A stretch of DNA of 64,000 nucleotides from Riptortus pedestris (GCA_019009955.1 CM032230.1:13792501-13856500); one strand, 5' to 3'; shown: positions 1 to 11,986, counted from the first letter of the stretch. Notes: generated from the letters alone by a model not told the origin. Made by a program: numbers and translations.

Positions 1-1194
1 GTAATTGTGCTTATGCTGTAGTTATCCTTCCAGGCCCTAAGGAGGCACAAATGCCAAGGATCGCTGATACCGGCCTCTTTGCAATGTGACACCTGCTGCA
101 CGGGTGATTGGCACTGATTGAAGGCATTTGCTGTTGACGTTATTAGCCGCTAATCACGCACTCTCAATCATCCCGCGAGAGTTATCGCTGCCCAAATCCG
201 CAGAGAGGCATTAGGAGCTCGCAGATCAAACATCGTCAACAGACCAGCTCTTGTTGAGCTGCTTTCTATTTTGAAACACCAAGTATCGCTCAGCACTTAC
301 CCGATATACTAACATCTCGTTCTTATCCTAGAAGTCTTCTAACCCTAAGTCTTCTTATTGGCTGAATTCCTTAACCAGATCCAATCGCCCTGACCCAACA
401 AACCATCGTCAGCTGAACGTACCCCAGACACATTAGGATTTCATTCAGGAATTGCCAGATATACTTGTTCCTTATTCTTATACTCGGAGTCGATGGGACC
501 TATATCTTAAATTTCTTGACTGTTCCCTGCCAAATGGGAGAACTTTTACTTGCATGTTGAGCACTGTACCATCCTTCAAATCATAGAATCACAAGAGCTG
601 CGAGTGGAACGATAAAGTTCTTCAGGAGTTCCCTTTCTACGCGATGTTTTCTGTTCCTACAGAACTCAATGTGGTCTAATGTAGCGGGTTTTAATATTCA
701 AGTTCCTTCTTCGTCATCTGCCTCTCTTCAGAAACCGTGTAACTGGAATAATGTTTGATTCTAACAACTTCTTGAAAAACTTGAATGGCCATGTTTTTCG
801 TCTCTTCAGAAATCTAAAGTAAACTCATACTATTAAATTATTTGTAGACTACTTGTTGTCTGGTAATATCCCCGTATTTAAACTGTTACTTATTAGTTAA
901 GCACTGGTCCATCCTTCGAATCATGAAGTACAGACACAATAACTGGAAACGATATTATTCTTTTGGAATCCAACCTTCTGTGTAACAAATTCTTCAGCTT
1001 CCACAGAACTTCAAATGGTTTTTTGCAGCTGTTTTTAATATTTCCTGTATTTCCTTCATCCTAATCTTCTCGGGTTCGTGAATTGTTATATTTTAAATTT
1101 TTTTAAAATTTTCAGGTAGTTGATACTGATATGAAGAACTTTACATACAAATTTTAAATAACGTGTTTGGTAACTATTAAACCAAACATATGTA
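1..1194. other. Low-copy non-coding DNA, no gene seen
   Basis: No convincing reading frame and no recognised repeat. The first 250 bases are clearly GC-richer than the window average and hold CACCTG and CCGCGAGAG-type motifs. After about 700 the sequence becomes AT-rich and featureless. It could be intronic or intergenic DNA of the homeobox locus; the GC-richer start is a candidate conserved non-coding block, which is inference only. Confidence 0.4.
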
Positions 1195-1300
1195 TACGTA
1201 TAATTTTGAACAGACCTCATTTTCGTCATCTCCGATGTAGGATCGATGTAGATTTGATGAAATGTTTCGAAAATATTTACAACCAAAATAGCTGAATCAG
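1195..1300 (-). mobile_element. Helentron-like repeat, 5'-end fragment
   Basis: The stretch carries the family's 5' segment in reverse: TTTGAACAGACCTCATTTTCGTCATCTCC, given here only as its position (from 1203), followed by a diverged GATCGATGTAGATTTGA block. It stops at a degenerate AGCTGAATCAGC near 1290. The internal and hairpin parts are absent, so this is a truncated copy. Confidence 0.6.
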
Positions 1301-1429
1301 CCAAAAACCCCTTCACTCGGCCCCAGTTATTTCCTTATTGTGCATCAGTACATTTTGGACAGCCTGCAAGGACTGAATCTTGCCACAGATCATAAACACC
1401 GAAGTCAGGCTTAATTAAACCTCATAATT

Positions 1430-1700
1430 AATTAATAACAGTCAAGGAGTGACGTCGCCCACTGCCAGCTGTAGTACGAAATGGAGCTGCTGTGCCAATT
1501 TTTATTAAAATTACCCGCCAATATAAATCGGCAATTATGAAACGATGTAAAGCAAATGTGGCATAGTCGAGGAGACAGCTGTGTGGTTTGATGCAGATCG
1601 CTGGCTAATAGCAGCTGATTCCAACTATAATCGATTATTATAATTGCTCTCAGCTGGTCACGGGCCGCCGGCATCACGCACCATCTCATTACTCTATATA
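1430..1700. promoter_or_regulatory. Candidate enhancer block with four CAGCTG E-boxes
   Basis: Four CAGCTG E-boxes lie at 1466-1471, 1576-1581, 1612-1617 and 1651-1656, with a CRE-like TGACGTC at 1450-1456 and homeodomain-like AATCGATTATTATAATTG at about 1627-1645. The block is GC-richer than its flanks and not part of any repeat family seen here. Clustering of bHLH-type sites is suggestive of an enhancer, but no conservation data are available, and the open frame on the minus strand here looks like chance. Confidence 0.3.
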
Positions 1701-2173
1701 CAGGCTTAAACTCGCCTCTATTTTATCACTTACCTTATTAGCGAATTTCGCCTTAGGGAATAATAATAATAGGGTATTTATTATTTATCCCATCTTCTTA
1801 TATGCACAGAAACATTGCATAAGAATTTCCTTTTAAGTTCTAAAATGCAGGCCATAAAACTCGTTTAGCCCTATCTTGAATTTCGTTATTGAGCCTCCCA
1901 CACAAATTCTGTTATTAGCCTTCACTCTGTGTTGGACAAAGAACAAATATTTAACTTCACCTTCCAAAAGGTTAAGCACAGAACTTTATTCATTACTATT
2001 TATTTATTGTCAGAATTTTACAGTAGAGGTATTTTTGAATGTTCTACCTTTTTCAGGGGTAAATGAAGTGTAATATTTACAATTTTGGTTTTCAGACATC
2101 AACGGAAGTATTTGTTATGAACCTCGCTATCTAGTAACGGCTTGACTTAACAGTAATCTAGTTTGCGGCTCCC
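1701..2173. other. AT-rich non-coding DNA
   Basis: Nothing recognisable: no repeat family member, no coding signature, no structured tract. Confidence 0.4.
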
Positions 2174-2651
2174 TTTTTAGTAAATTTCCCTCAAGGGAAA
2201 TCAGCTACTGAAAAATTTCTTCAGCTATCGAAAAGTTTCTTCAAATTAAAAACAAACTCGGTATTAATTGTTTTATGTAAAAAGGAAGATCAAGTTCGTT
2301 AACGGCTGAAATCGGCCCAGTGGGAGGGGGAGGTTTAGAGGGGGCAATTTCGAAAAATCCCCCTTACTATACGTCGAATCGAAAAATTGTATAGAATCAA
2401 TCTTATTGAAAATTAAATTTACTATAAATATTGCTATATACATTTATTCTCTATCTTGAATAATAACCGAGATATTTGCATTTTTATTAAGTGTAACGGA
2501 CGAGCTATGGTCGCTTCTATTCGTTCCCGCCGAAAGCTAGTTCGGCCGTTTCCGTAACTGTTCGGCACTCGTATGGAGATTTCTCTATTGTATAACTTTA
2601 CGTGGGAAATCTGCTTAGTTTACGCAGCCCCTGCGTGACGGACTTTATATT
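2174..2651 (+). mobile_element. Helentron-like non-autonomous element, internally shortened copy
   Basis: It begins with TTTCCCTCAAGGGAAATCAG just inside the 5' end and ends with the subterminal GGGAAATCTGCT (2604-2615), the hairpin ACGCAG-CCC-CTGCGT (2622-2636) and GACGGAC (2637-2643). The core holds the family signature blocks for 'AAGATCAAGTTCGTTAACGG' and 'AACCGAGATATTTGCATTTT'. The TA microsatellite and flanking 5' part are missing. This copy has the cleanest 3' hairpin in plus orientation. Confidence 0.75.
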
Positions 2652-3964
2652 AAAATAGATTAGGGAGGAGTGGGGAGTTATTATAGAAAATTTCGAATTT
2701 CTATGTTCATATTTATTATTGGAGCATCGCCACTGTAAATTTAAATTTAATAAACAAAATAAAGTTAGACAAAATAAAATCTAGCAAAAAACAGAAATGG
2801 TACATAAAAATGAAATGGAACACAAAAACAGGAAAGGAACAACAAAACAGAAATGGATCAAAAAATCATAAATTGAACTAAAAAAACAAAAATGGAACAC
2901 AAAAACAGGAATGGAACCGAACAAAAAAAAAATACTTTGATATACAAAAACCACGTTCTTATTTGAGCTACAGAAAAGATAGATAGTTGTTATTACTTTT
3001 ATGCACACAAAATGTTGTAATGAAATGTAATTATATACTGAATGATACATACTGGAAATATTGATAGCTCCTTCTTCCATGGATATGGCACAAAGAAAAA
3101 TGTAAAAAACAGAAATAATAATAAATATTATTATGATTGTTGTATTCAAGTATATAGTTTACATCAGCGCGAGTAATTTTATGCTAGTTACCTGTTAGTG
3201 GTTAATGGCACAATGAAATGGAGTCTAGTGTTTTGCAATTTAGACTAACACTTTTTAAATATTAGCGGTGTTGTATCTCATTTTCAATTATTTTTTATTG
3301 CTCTGAAAATTATTCGAGAACATTTTAAAGACCATAAATTATTTCCGAACGAATATTAAATCGCTTATTTTTTCTTAACTTGAATTCAAAAGACGTTCTC
3401 TCCGATTCTCAATAAATAAGGCATCAAATGAATAAAATGAGATTTCTTATGGGTTTGGTATCTGAATTAGTGGCGAGTCAAAGCGTGTTCTGTCTTCTAT
3501 AATGTTTATCATCAGCAATATAATTTGCATCCTAATCGCTCTGTGAATCCATAAACATGTTATTAGCTGCTGTAAAACAATTATGGCCATTTGGTCAACA
3601 AGCTTTAATAGCGGTAGTCCTCGGAGCCATTAAAAACCGACGTACGTTTCATTTTGTCAGCAGAGCTTTGTCAAATGGCCTCTTACTTTATATGCGTCAT
3701 CAGCTTGTTTCATTTCTGCAGTTTTTTTTCCACCAACCTCCTGCACTTTTTTGGCGGGCGCGGGAGAGAATAAATTGCCAATTTTCTTTTTCACAATAAA
3801 TAATTGGAGGGCCCCTCAAACCGGCTTGGAGGCAAATAGCTGGCCACAATGCTGCTCCATCTCCTCAACAAGTTCATATTAATATTCAATACCGCAACTC
3901 AAGCCACAATAAATTTGCACTTATGCACATTTCCCTAAAGTGAAATCACCACCGCTGTACTCCT
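2652..3964. other. AT-rich DNA with no gene; minisatellite inside
   Basis: Apart from the 19-bp tandem repeat listed separately, this stretch has no coding or repeat signature I recognise. The open frame around 3557-3799 (+) has no domain signature and I treat it as chance. Confidence 0.4.
2791..2932 (+). repeat. Degenerate 19-bp minisatellite, about 7 units
   Basis: Units of about 19 bp follow the pattern ACAGAAATGGAACACAAAA, with variable single bases and 1-3 bp indels (for example ACAGAAATGGTACATAAAA, then ACAGGAATGGAACCGAAC at the end). The strand is almost pure purine plus C. Its minus-strand translation gives the repetitive Phe/Leu/Ser-rich open frame at 2781-3149, which is not a gene. 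Confidence 0.7.
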
Positions 3965-5090
3965 CACTCAATTTTCGAAACATTTCCTCAAATGCCCATC
4001 GATCCTACCTAGTAGATGATGAAAATGTGTTCCGCTCAAAATTATGCATATATTCAGGGTGTCCACAATTGAAATACCTTTTAAACCGTTAGAGATATTG
4101 CAAAATCGTAAAGGACCAAAGATATAGTTCTCATCGAGGCGTTTCAGTTGCGCCATTTATTAATTCCAATAAAATTAGTTTTAAACAAAAGCTCAATTTT
4201 CGGTGTTTCCTCTTTATCTGACATTTTTAATACTTTTTTGAAAACAACTCAAAAGTGAAGAAAAGCGTGAATTTTTGTGTGGATTAGTATTTAGCGATGA
4301 AATGGAGGACAAAGTCGTTCATATTTTCAATATTACAAGTGCAGATACAAGACATATATAATACTTGGAAAATAGGTATGGCTTTGGACAACATTTTATC
4401 GCTTAATACTCAGTGATACAAGAATCACAAACGTGATTATTTATTTTTTGAGTAGTTAGGCCTAATTTTGTTTTTTTTTTATTAATAAATGTCTCATCAG
4501 AAAGGTCTCGATGAGTGCTATAATTTTGGCCCTTTGCTATTTTGTGGTATCTTTAACGTTTTAAAAAGTATTTTAATTGCGGCCCTCACTTACGGGACAA
4601 CCTGTATATAATTTGTCCGTTACGGCTCTAGCGATCTAGTTTTATTGATCGTTACCAAACTTGATGTATAGTTTTTTTTTTTTTTTTATTTTTTTTATTT
4701 TTTTAGTTTTTTTTATAAAGCTGAAGATTAAATTCGAAAAATAGCTGGAATCGGAACAATAAAAAGGAAGGGGATCGAAAATTCAAAATATTACCATTAT
4801 ACTGATTGGTAGGCTCAAAATTGTTATATACAACTTAATGTTGTTGAAAATTTCATTAATTTTCTCCGACTACTGTTATGTCATGTTTTCTCTAACTCCA
4901 GTATCATTCGAGTTACTTGTTTGTTTTTTTCAGCCTTGAGTTACAAGCCCTACTTCCGACTTTCACTTTGAGTAGCTGAGTCACTGAACACCTCGTGTCT
5001 AGATTTAATTTAAATTCCTGTTTACGTAGACTTCTTATAGAGGGAGAAATAAAGAATAGATGAATCGTCATATACCAGCACGTGTTCTAG
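3965..5090 (+). mobile_element. Helentron-like element interrupted by a MITE
   Basis: The 5' segment (TTTTCGAAACATTTCCTC, CCATCGATCCTACC) is at 3970-4050. The internal segment resumes at about 4607 (GTCCGTTACGGCTCTAGCG, then GATCGTTACCAAACTTGAT) and runs to the late block ATACCAGCACGTG near 5075-5087, where it breaks off before the hairpin. The 4055-4604 insertion sits exactly where other copies have the TA microsatellite. A T-rich tract replaces the block around 4670-4705. Confidence 0.65.
4055..4604. mobile_element. MITE with long (~115 bp) terminal inverted repeats, TA-flanked
   Basis: The left end CAGGGTGTCC and the complement of the right end CAGGTTGTCC start inverted repeats of about 115 bp (4055-4170 against 4490-4604), roughly 70% alike by eye. 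They share blocks such as TTTTTAAAACGTT and CTCATCGAG and end in CATTTATTAAT. A 13-base stretch in the right arm is missing from the left. Both ends abut TA-rich host DNA, consistent with a TA target site as in Tc1/mariner relatives. No transposase is present, so it is non-autonomous. Confidence 0.75.
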
Positions 5091-7140
5091 TCGCTGCTCA
5101 ATTGCCTGGAGATGCTGACTGGATGCCGGGTAAACAGGCAGATGCCCAAGCAAAGTTTAGCTGATCAAAATTTGTGTGCTACCTTCCCCCTTTGGTTTGC
5201 TGAATTAAAATTTTGGGAATGAAGACGTTTAAAGGTCGTACTTTGTATGTCTCAACCTAGTTTCTGAGTGTACTTCATATTGTGGCATGTCACATTGTGT
5301 GTTGGTTCTACCTGGATACTGTTGTCATAGCTGTGGGTAGATGCCTTCATTAATGGCTGATGTTGGAGTACAGGTGGCATAGTACTTTCGATGATATGGC
5401 ACCATCCTCATGTCTGTCGTTAGTTGGGTGCACTTCATATCCGTTTAACATTAATTATTAAGCACATTAAGCATGCAATTGTAAGCAGCGTGAGAAAAAA
5501 AGTAACAAACACTGTATAAAACTGGCAGAAAGTTATAGACCAATTATCCTTAAGACAATCCTGAGTAAGCTTTTCATATAATTCTTTTCCTCGTCGAGTT
5601 GTGACTGATAGAGGTAACCCCTAATATCGCTGACTACCTGCCATCCTGCTTTCAGTCTGAGAACTGACTAACTACATCCTCCCCCAATTAAAAGCCTAAA
5701 CGTTTCAAGTTTAATTATTTCCTACCGGCGAAAAAAAAAGAATTTCATCAGTGTTTGATTGGCGGCACTGATATTTATAATGACCATTGTCATTTAAGAA
5801 AGAATGATGATTGATAATAATAACAGCTATTGAGTTATAACTTGATGATGTTTGGTGATTGGCATTTTTTGCTTTTGTATTCATCAGCAAAAGTATAAAC
5901 GTTAGGGTCAAACTAAAATTAAATAAATATAACTACTTGAAAAAAACAACAAAATAAATTTAAAAAGTTAAGAATAATACATTATAATTTTTGTGTTAAA
6001 AAGAAAAAAAAAACCATTGGCCTTTTTATGATCATTTTATGACAATATTCTACTGATCATGTTTATTTTTTTTTAACTCATGAAGTCAGTGGTAATACTT
6101 TTTGGGAATTCCATGGTATTTTCTAAAAAATCTCCCTCATTTGATATCAGATTACAGATATAATTAATAAAAATGAGCATGAAATTATTTAATTATAATT
6201 TACTGAGTGAGTATTAATTGTTTTTAAGTTTTTAATTCGTTGGCCAGTGCTTTGGCTACATTACGTCATTAGGTACTATTATATGAATGAATCAGAAATA
6301 AGCTACAGATATAATGTTTGAAATTTTAAATGAAAATAAATAAAACAGAGTGTAAAGTGGACTTGAAGTTTTTGAGGACATTTCTTTTGTGAAAATTGTG
6401 TAGCATAAATATGATAACCCAAAGCGAAGCTAGAAGATTTAGATTTTTTTTGCAAATTAAGCTCTGATTTTATATTTCAGTTTCGGTTAATCCACCTATT
6501 AAGATGGAGTATTTCCATTTTATATGATCTAACACGAGTATAATTTATATCCTTTTGTTTGTGTATTCTAATTTTCTATGGAAAATGTTTATTGATTTAT
6601 AATCTGCGTGAAATGTTTCTGGCGGAGTTTTTTCTTTATTGGATGGTTTGTGTAAATTAATCACCTAAATATATCTTGCACGTTGTTGGCTGCTGTGACA
6701 TTGTTAACATCTTGTTGAGGAAATTTGCAGGATAAAATCGGCATATTTTTCTGTGCATAGTGCAAGGTGATTACTCCGCGTGATGCATCAATGCAAATAG
6801 AAGAGCTGACCTTTCGTTCCGTCTTAGCTTTAACACGTAGTTCGTGATGGAAACGGGGAAAAAAAGAAGAAAATGTGAGTTTAAAAAGGCGTAAGTTTCC
6901 TTTTGTATTATTGTCCTTATAAAAAGTTCTGCTTTACCTAATTGGCTTTACAATAAGGATTAAAATGTAAAAGATTGTAGTAAGTGAAGTAGTAATTGAG
7001 TGAAAAACAACCAAAAGATTGAATAAAACATCTTATAATGACCGCAGCTAAAGGTTAATGCGAACAAGAAAAAAAGCTGTCTGAGTTGGTGGAGCGTGGT
7101 GTAAGTTAAACCGAAACCGGTTTTCCTGCATCAATTAGGG
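5091..7140. other. AT-rich non-coding DNA with one retroelement scrap
   Basis: Besides the RT fragment near 5.5 kb I see no gene, repeat family or structured RNA. The open frame at 5711-5911 (-) has no recognisable domain. The sequence is AT-rich with many homopolymer runs. Confidence 0.4.
5515..5690 (+). pseudogene. Non-LTR retrotransposon reverse transcriptase fragment
   Basis: Translation from 5528 gives ESYRPIILKTILSKLFI, the conserved N-terminal RT block of Jockey-like non-LTR elements (xSYRPIxLLxxLSKLFE). Degenerate, frameshifted sequence follows, with PNIADYLPSCFQSE near 5620-5665 at the place where DxQFGFR is expected. No longer frame survives. The fragment is too short to assign a clade with confidence. 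Confidence 0.6.
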
Positions 7141-7149
7141 CCCAGATGC

Positions 7150-7575
7150 AAATAGAGCCTCGTCTCGCCGACAGTTCGCGGGAGTCGTTCTTCATACTCG
7201 GCAATTGGGTGGATGGACTGGGTTAGCTCGTGATTCACTACGTGTGGGTTGGGATCTGGATCAGGGGCTTAATATCCGGCAATTGGGTGGTTGGGTTCGA
7301 TTAGCCCACCTGGTGGAGAGTGCGCGAGAGTCGTTCATTTTGCTTGGATTGCGTTAGATCGTCGTGCGCTGAGTTCGCGAGAGTCGTTCTTTTTACATGG
7401 ATTGAATTAGATCGCCTGGTGGAGAGCTCCCGAGAGTCGTTCTTTTCACGCGGATTGGGTTAGATCACATGGCTGAGAGTCGTTCTTTTCACCCGCGAAT
7501 TGGGCGGATGGATCGGGTTAGCTAGTGACTCACTCCGTGTGGGTTCAGATCTGGATCGGAGACTTTATGTCCTGC
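7150..7575 (+). repeat. Complex GC-rich tandem repeat built on GAGAGTCGTTCTTTT
   Basis: The core (G)GAGTCGTTC recurs at about 7191, 7328, 7386, 7433 and 7468, each followed by a diverged GGATTGGGTTAGATCG module, giving units of about 35-60 bp. Two flanking blocks of about 80 bp (about 7200-7275 and 7496-7570) match each other: AATTGGGTGGATGG, GGGTTAGCT, GTGATTCACT, GTGTGGGTT, GATCTGGATC. The pattern is therefore a nested duplication: long block, short units, long block. It has no obvious coding capacity and is markedly GC-richer than its surroundings. Confidence 0.7.
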
Positions 7576-8338
7576 TCACAGGTTTCCTCGTTCCTCCTTC
7601 ATAGTTCATGGATCAAAGCCGGGATCGGCAAGCTCCGTGATTCACTCCTAGTGGGTTGGAGTCCGGTTCAAATACATTATTGCGTGTAGATTGCCAGACG
7701 CATTGTCCTTCTTAACAGTTCGTCTCAAGGTTGATTTGTCCATTGAAATCGATAGCACAGTTGTTGGAAGTGTTTTCATTAAACACCTTGATAAATTTAA
7801 AAGAAGATCTCCCATTATTCTCAGAGGTTCCCGTAATCTAATTCCACTTCCTGTCGGGACATTGATCACTATTGTGTAGTATTATGTGTGTAGAATTATC
7901 TTTTCCTTGAATGTTTATAGCATTGGAATGTATGCTGAAGTTTCAAAACCTAGTGGCTTTACTCTCAGGGCTGTTTCAAAAATGAGGATCCGTTCTGTTT
8001 AGCAGGTCTGGGAGGTTCATAATTTGGTCTGAAAAGTATGTTGCCTTCATAAACCTGAGTGTCTTTATGTTGATATTATAAATATATTTTTGGGGCTTTC
8101 TTGTAGAATCCTTCATTCAGTGACAAAGAACATAAATTACGATAACTGTATAAATTATGGTAACTGAGCTTTAAAAATACTAGATTGTATTAACAAATTA
8201 TAAATAAATAAAATTGAGAATTTAAAGGTATTTACAATTTTCACAGTCAAACAATTAAATTTTTCATTTATGTTTTTAGCATTGTTATTGCTCAGAAGGG
8301 CGAAACGTCAGACAGTGAAAAAGATAATAAAAATGGCT
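7576..8338. other. Non-coding DNA, no feature recognised
   Basis: At 7610-7650 there is one more weak echo of the upstream block (CTCCGTGATTCACTCCTAGTGGGTTGG). Short overlapping frames on both strands at about 7650-7880 show no domain. The rest is plain AT-rich sequence. Confidence 0.35.
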
Positions 8339-8543
8339 TATTATTATTTATTAACGTCCGCTTTTTGCAACTCAGGCTAATTGGGACGGGTTATCTACAG
8401 GTTACCACACTTCTCTAGCCAGGGTGGGATTTAGGATGTTATTTAATGAGTTTCGTCACTAAATAATTTCCTTTGCCCAGACAAGAATCGAACTCGCCAC
8501 TCTAGGCTTACCATGTGAAATTAAGGTCAACGCTTTAACTCAC
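8339..8543 (-). mobile_element. tRNA-derived SINE, near full length
   Basis: Read on the minus strand it has a tRNA-like head with B box GAGTTCGATTC (complement of 8485-8495). A body follows (TTTAGTGACGAA, CCCACCCTGGCTAGA, GGTAACCTGTAGATAACCCG, GCAAAAAGCGGACGTTAATA) with a TAATAATAATAA-type tail at 8339-8350. It shares its whole body with the other SINE copies in this window. The head before the B box is diverged. Confidence 0.8.
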
Positions 8544-11500
8544 TAAAAATTGAGACCTTAATATCCATTCTTTTTGCCTGAAATAAATTAAGCCGTTATT
8601 GTTTTGTGTACCATTGTGAAATAATGTACCTTATGGGTTAACAACATTAGGTCCATCCATTATGTTATTATTATTCAAACTAAACTAAATAATATTTCTT
8701 GGCTCAATAATGTTATTTCCCCTCAATAATTTATTGGCACTCTGATTTCCTATGAGCAAGGGACAAATTGTGTATATCCTTGGAATCTGTTTAAATCACC
8801 TCCATCATCAATGTTAACCTTACTAGGTTTAACATTTAGGCGAGGCTAGAGGGAAAGTATGGCCAATGTTAATTAATAGATGTAAATAATAATTACCGAT
8901 AATTGAAGCGATTTTTCAGCCGTCCGACCGTTCGCTCGGCTAATGGATGACTTCCGCAGAAGCTAATAGCTCTGCCTACTTCTATTACTATACTTTTGAG
9001 TTCATAGTTATCAGCTGTATCAATTATTCTACTTAACACTTTCTAACTACAAACTGCCGACGATTCCCAGATAAAAAAAAAGATGTGAAATTAATTAATT
9101 ACTGAAAATCTTAACGAGATTTACTCAGCCGGAAACACAATATACAATTACCAGTCTCAGTACGCTTAATCTAAACACCACAACCATCATTTTCTGTGCG
9201 CATCGTGCCTCATATGATGAATTATAGACCTATTGCTCTGATTAACAGTGTTTGTAAATTAATGGTTTGTAACTACCATCTTCTTTCCAACTAATCTGTA
9301 ACTTAATCTATGTTCATGTATGTATATCTCCATCTATTGAAATCCTCCTTTAAAATAAATTTACTTCAATATTATCAGAGGCAAGCATAATACATTTTTA
9401 TTCTATTGATATCCCGATCTGATTTTTCATTTAAATATTTTTTAATACCACCATTTTTATGTATGTTTCATGTTTTTTATTACCCTCCCCCCAGGTGGCT
9501 CATTTCATTGTTTGACCTTTAGCTTATATTTGGATGTTTCTTGTCATTTATGGAGATTGGAATGTAATAAATAAATTACGGTATATTATAATGAAGAGGC
9601 TTATTATATAATCATATAAATGAGACCTCAATATATAAAAATAAATATCAATCTAATTTATAAACGCTTATAAAACATAAATTCTGAAGGTTATGCATGA
9701 TCAAATTTTCATTGGTTGATATACTAGTATGTTGCTGTAAACTGCATGTAGAATGCTGCATCGGTGTGATGCAGAGCGGTTTTTATTTGTGATTTTACAA
9801 TATCTTAAAATAATTTAAGTTCTGCCGTTTTGATCCTCTTTCTAGCGGCAAATTGATAATCTTTTTATTTGTTGACATATTTCCCGTCATTTGTCTCATT
9901 ATTGGTCACCAAATATTCCCGCGTAAAGTTGCCTTTGGTTCTATAGACCTCTGCAGTGTTACAATTTCGGAATTGGCTTAAAAAGGAAAAAAATCTATCC
10001 TAGAACAGTATACTATGCGTAGTGGGATTACACTCTAAAACAATAGAGACTTGAGAAATGATTAATAATTTACAATTTTTAATTAGATTAGTTTAATTGA
10101 AATTCTTCTCTTGTTGTATTATTAATTAATACCAAACTAAGGAACCTAAAGTTACATGAAATAATTTACGGAATTTTTCATATTAAAATGTAAGGGCCGA
10201 TTCTGCTCGCTATCGAATTTAACATTAGAAAAATGTTTTAGAAATTCAAGTTAATCCCACATTTGCTATTGATAGTGCACATATGAAAGAGTATTTTATA
10301 TTAATTTGCAAGACAATCAAAATTGTAATTATGTCAAAAAGATTGATTGACTACTAATTTTTATCAAAACATCTGTCCGAATTTTTTTTTTAATAGAATA
10401 GTATCGGGCTAAGGAAGGATCCCAGCGGAACTCCAGGTGGCATGCATATTCAAAGCATTCATTTAATCACATTCCGAAGGAAGGTACATACATTTGATTA
10501 CACAGTTGAATTGGGAGTTAAGAGAGACACATTCGCTGAATATTACAAAAGCTTTTGTCATAAGGCTAAAGTTATGGGTGGGCTTGATTCTTATTAAAGA
10601 ATAGGAAACAGCCTAAATGTTAATGTTGTCATGGCAGGATATTTACGGGACATTTCCTGGCGTGTAACAAGACTATCAAGATTGCAATCAAGTCATAGGG
10701 CTTAAGAGACGGAGAATATTGCAACAGCTGGCAACTATTAATAATCGGGCCTGGTGAAGCGTTGAGAATCGAAGGGAGTGTTTATTCAAATTAAAACTCC
10801 TTATCTCGCTATCATGTAAATATTGTATAAATGTGAAGGATAGTGACGATGAATGGTCGAATGCGTGAACCTGGTGAGGGTGATGCTATCATCGTCTGTC
10901 CGGCCTACGTCAGCGGATCGGGGCGTGTTGTGTATTTCTAGACGATGGGAATGTTTAATGGCTGTCGAGGGGTTTTCGATTTGGAGGAACAATAGGGGGC
11001 AATCTTTCTGGCGAGTCCTCAGGTGGTTTGGGGTGGAGAGATTTAATAGTTTCCTGGGTCAATTTGATCTCTGGTTATAAAGGTCCGAAATGCTGATACC
11101 AGAGAATGTGCCACTACTAACTGCATGGGATCAACACTTGCACGAGTAAACACAACAGATTTTTGGTCTAAATTACTTCTAGAAACCAACCAATCTATTG
11201 AGAAACACACAAGGACTCGGCATTGCCATATTTTTGCAAGGTGTTTGAGGTTGTGATCCAGTATGAGTCCACCATAACGATGTGGACATGCCCTAGAGGT
11301 CAAGAAAGCCATCAGGTGGCTAAAAGGGCTGCAATATAAGTCTTGTTCTAGCAAAGAGGTTTGTAGGTTTTGACTACGCTTCATCCATATACGTACTGTA
11401 TCCATTTGCGCAAACTTGTTCCTGTTCTTTTGCATTTATTGTGGACCCCTTCATTTTTATTTTTAGTTATTATTTACTCTATTAATTAGTTTGTTTTCTC

Positions 11501-11675
11501 TTGGAGCATTTTATCTTGCTATAAGTGGATTTGTACCTTTTTTCTTCTGAGTTTTTATTTATTTGTTAGTGTTTCTTATTGAGTAGCTAGGTGTTAAGGC
11601 TTACATCCTGATAAGAGTTTTGGTGCTTGCACCGTTTTCATGTCTTTTATGGACTATCAAGGGGTGGAGACTTGT
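8544..11675. other. AT-rich non-coding DNA
   Basis: Apart from the RT scrap at 9.2 kb nothing is recognised. Short open frames at 10801-11435 overlap on both strands and show no conserved domain; I treat them as chance. Confidence 0.4.
9205..9285 (+). pseudogene. Non-LTR retrotransposon RT fragment (NYRPIAL block)
   Basis: Translation from 9220 reads NYRPIALINSVCKLM, the canonical RT motif of I/R1/Jockey-type non-LTR retrotransposons (xNYRPIxLxxxxCKLxE). The frame closes within ten codons and no flanking RT block is visible, so this is a small decayed remnant. Confidence 0.6.
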
Positions 11676-11986
11676 GTCTCGAAAATATTTATTTCTTCTA
11701 AAACAATACTCGATGCTTAACTGTTTCTTTACTCACTACAGATCATACTAGTTAATGACTGGAATCGGGGGTTGGGTGGGGAGGGGTAAAGGGGGAAATT
11801 TTGAAAGTTCTAAATATCGCCGTTATTAAGTGTTAAGCTATTTGAACTCTCTGGTTTTCAGCCTTCAGTAACCCTTTCATTCGTTTTTTTTTAAATATAA
11901 AAATAAAGAATAAGTTCACAAGTGTGTTGTACCAGCACTGGAAAATCTGCTTAGTTTATGCAGCCCCTGCACGACGGACTTTTTTT
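11676..11986 (+). mobile_element. Helentron-like element, 3' half
   Basis: It starts in the second internal module (CTCGAAAATATTTATTTCTTCT, from 11679) and continues through TTTTCAGCCTTCAGTAA. It ends with GGAAAATCTGCTTAG, a hairpin with one altered arm (GCAGCCCCTGC, then ACGACGGAC) and a T run. The 5' half is missing. Confidence 0.7.

Noticed and set aside
2781..3149. Phe/Leu-rich 122-codon frame as a membrane protein
   Set aside because: About half of it is the translation of a 19-bp minisatellite, and the rest is AT-rich sequence without conserved features.
8485..8495. Possible genuine tRNA gene from the B-box match
   Set aside because: The head does not fold into a tRNA and is followed by the SINE body and tail; the same structure recurs in many copies.
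10400..10450. Possible RT motif near GGATCCCAGCGGAACTCC
   Set aside because: Short resemblance only; no flanking RT block in either strand.
11043..11435. A 130-codon minus-strand open frame
   Set aside because: No domain, no codon signature and no splice context that I can recognise; a frame of this length can occur by chance in 64 kb.
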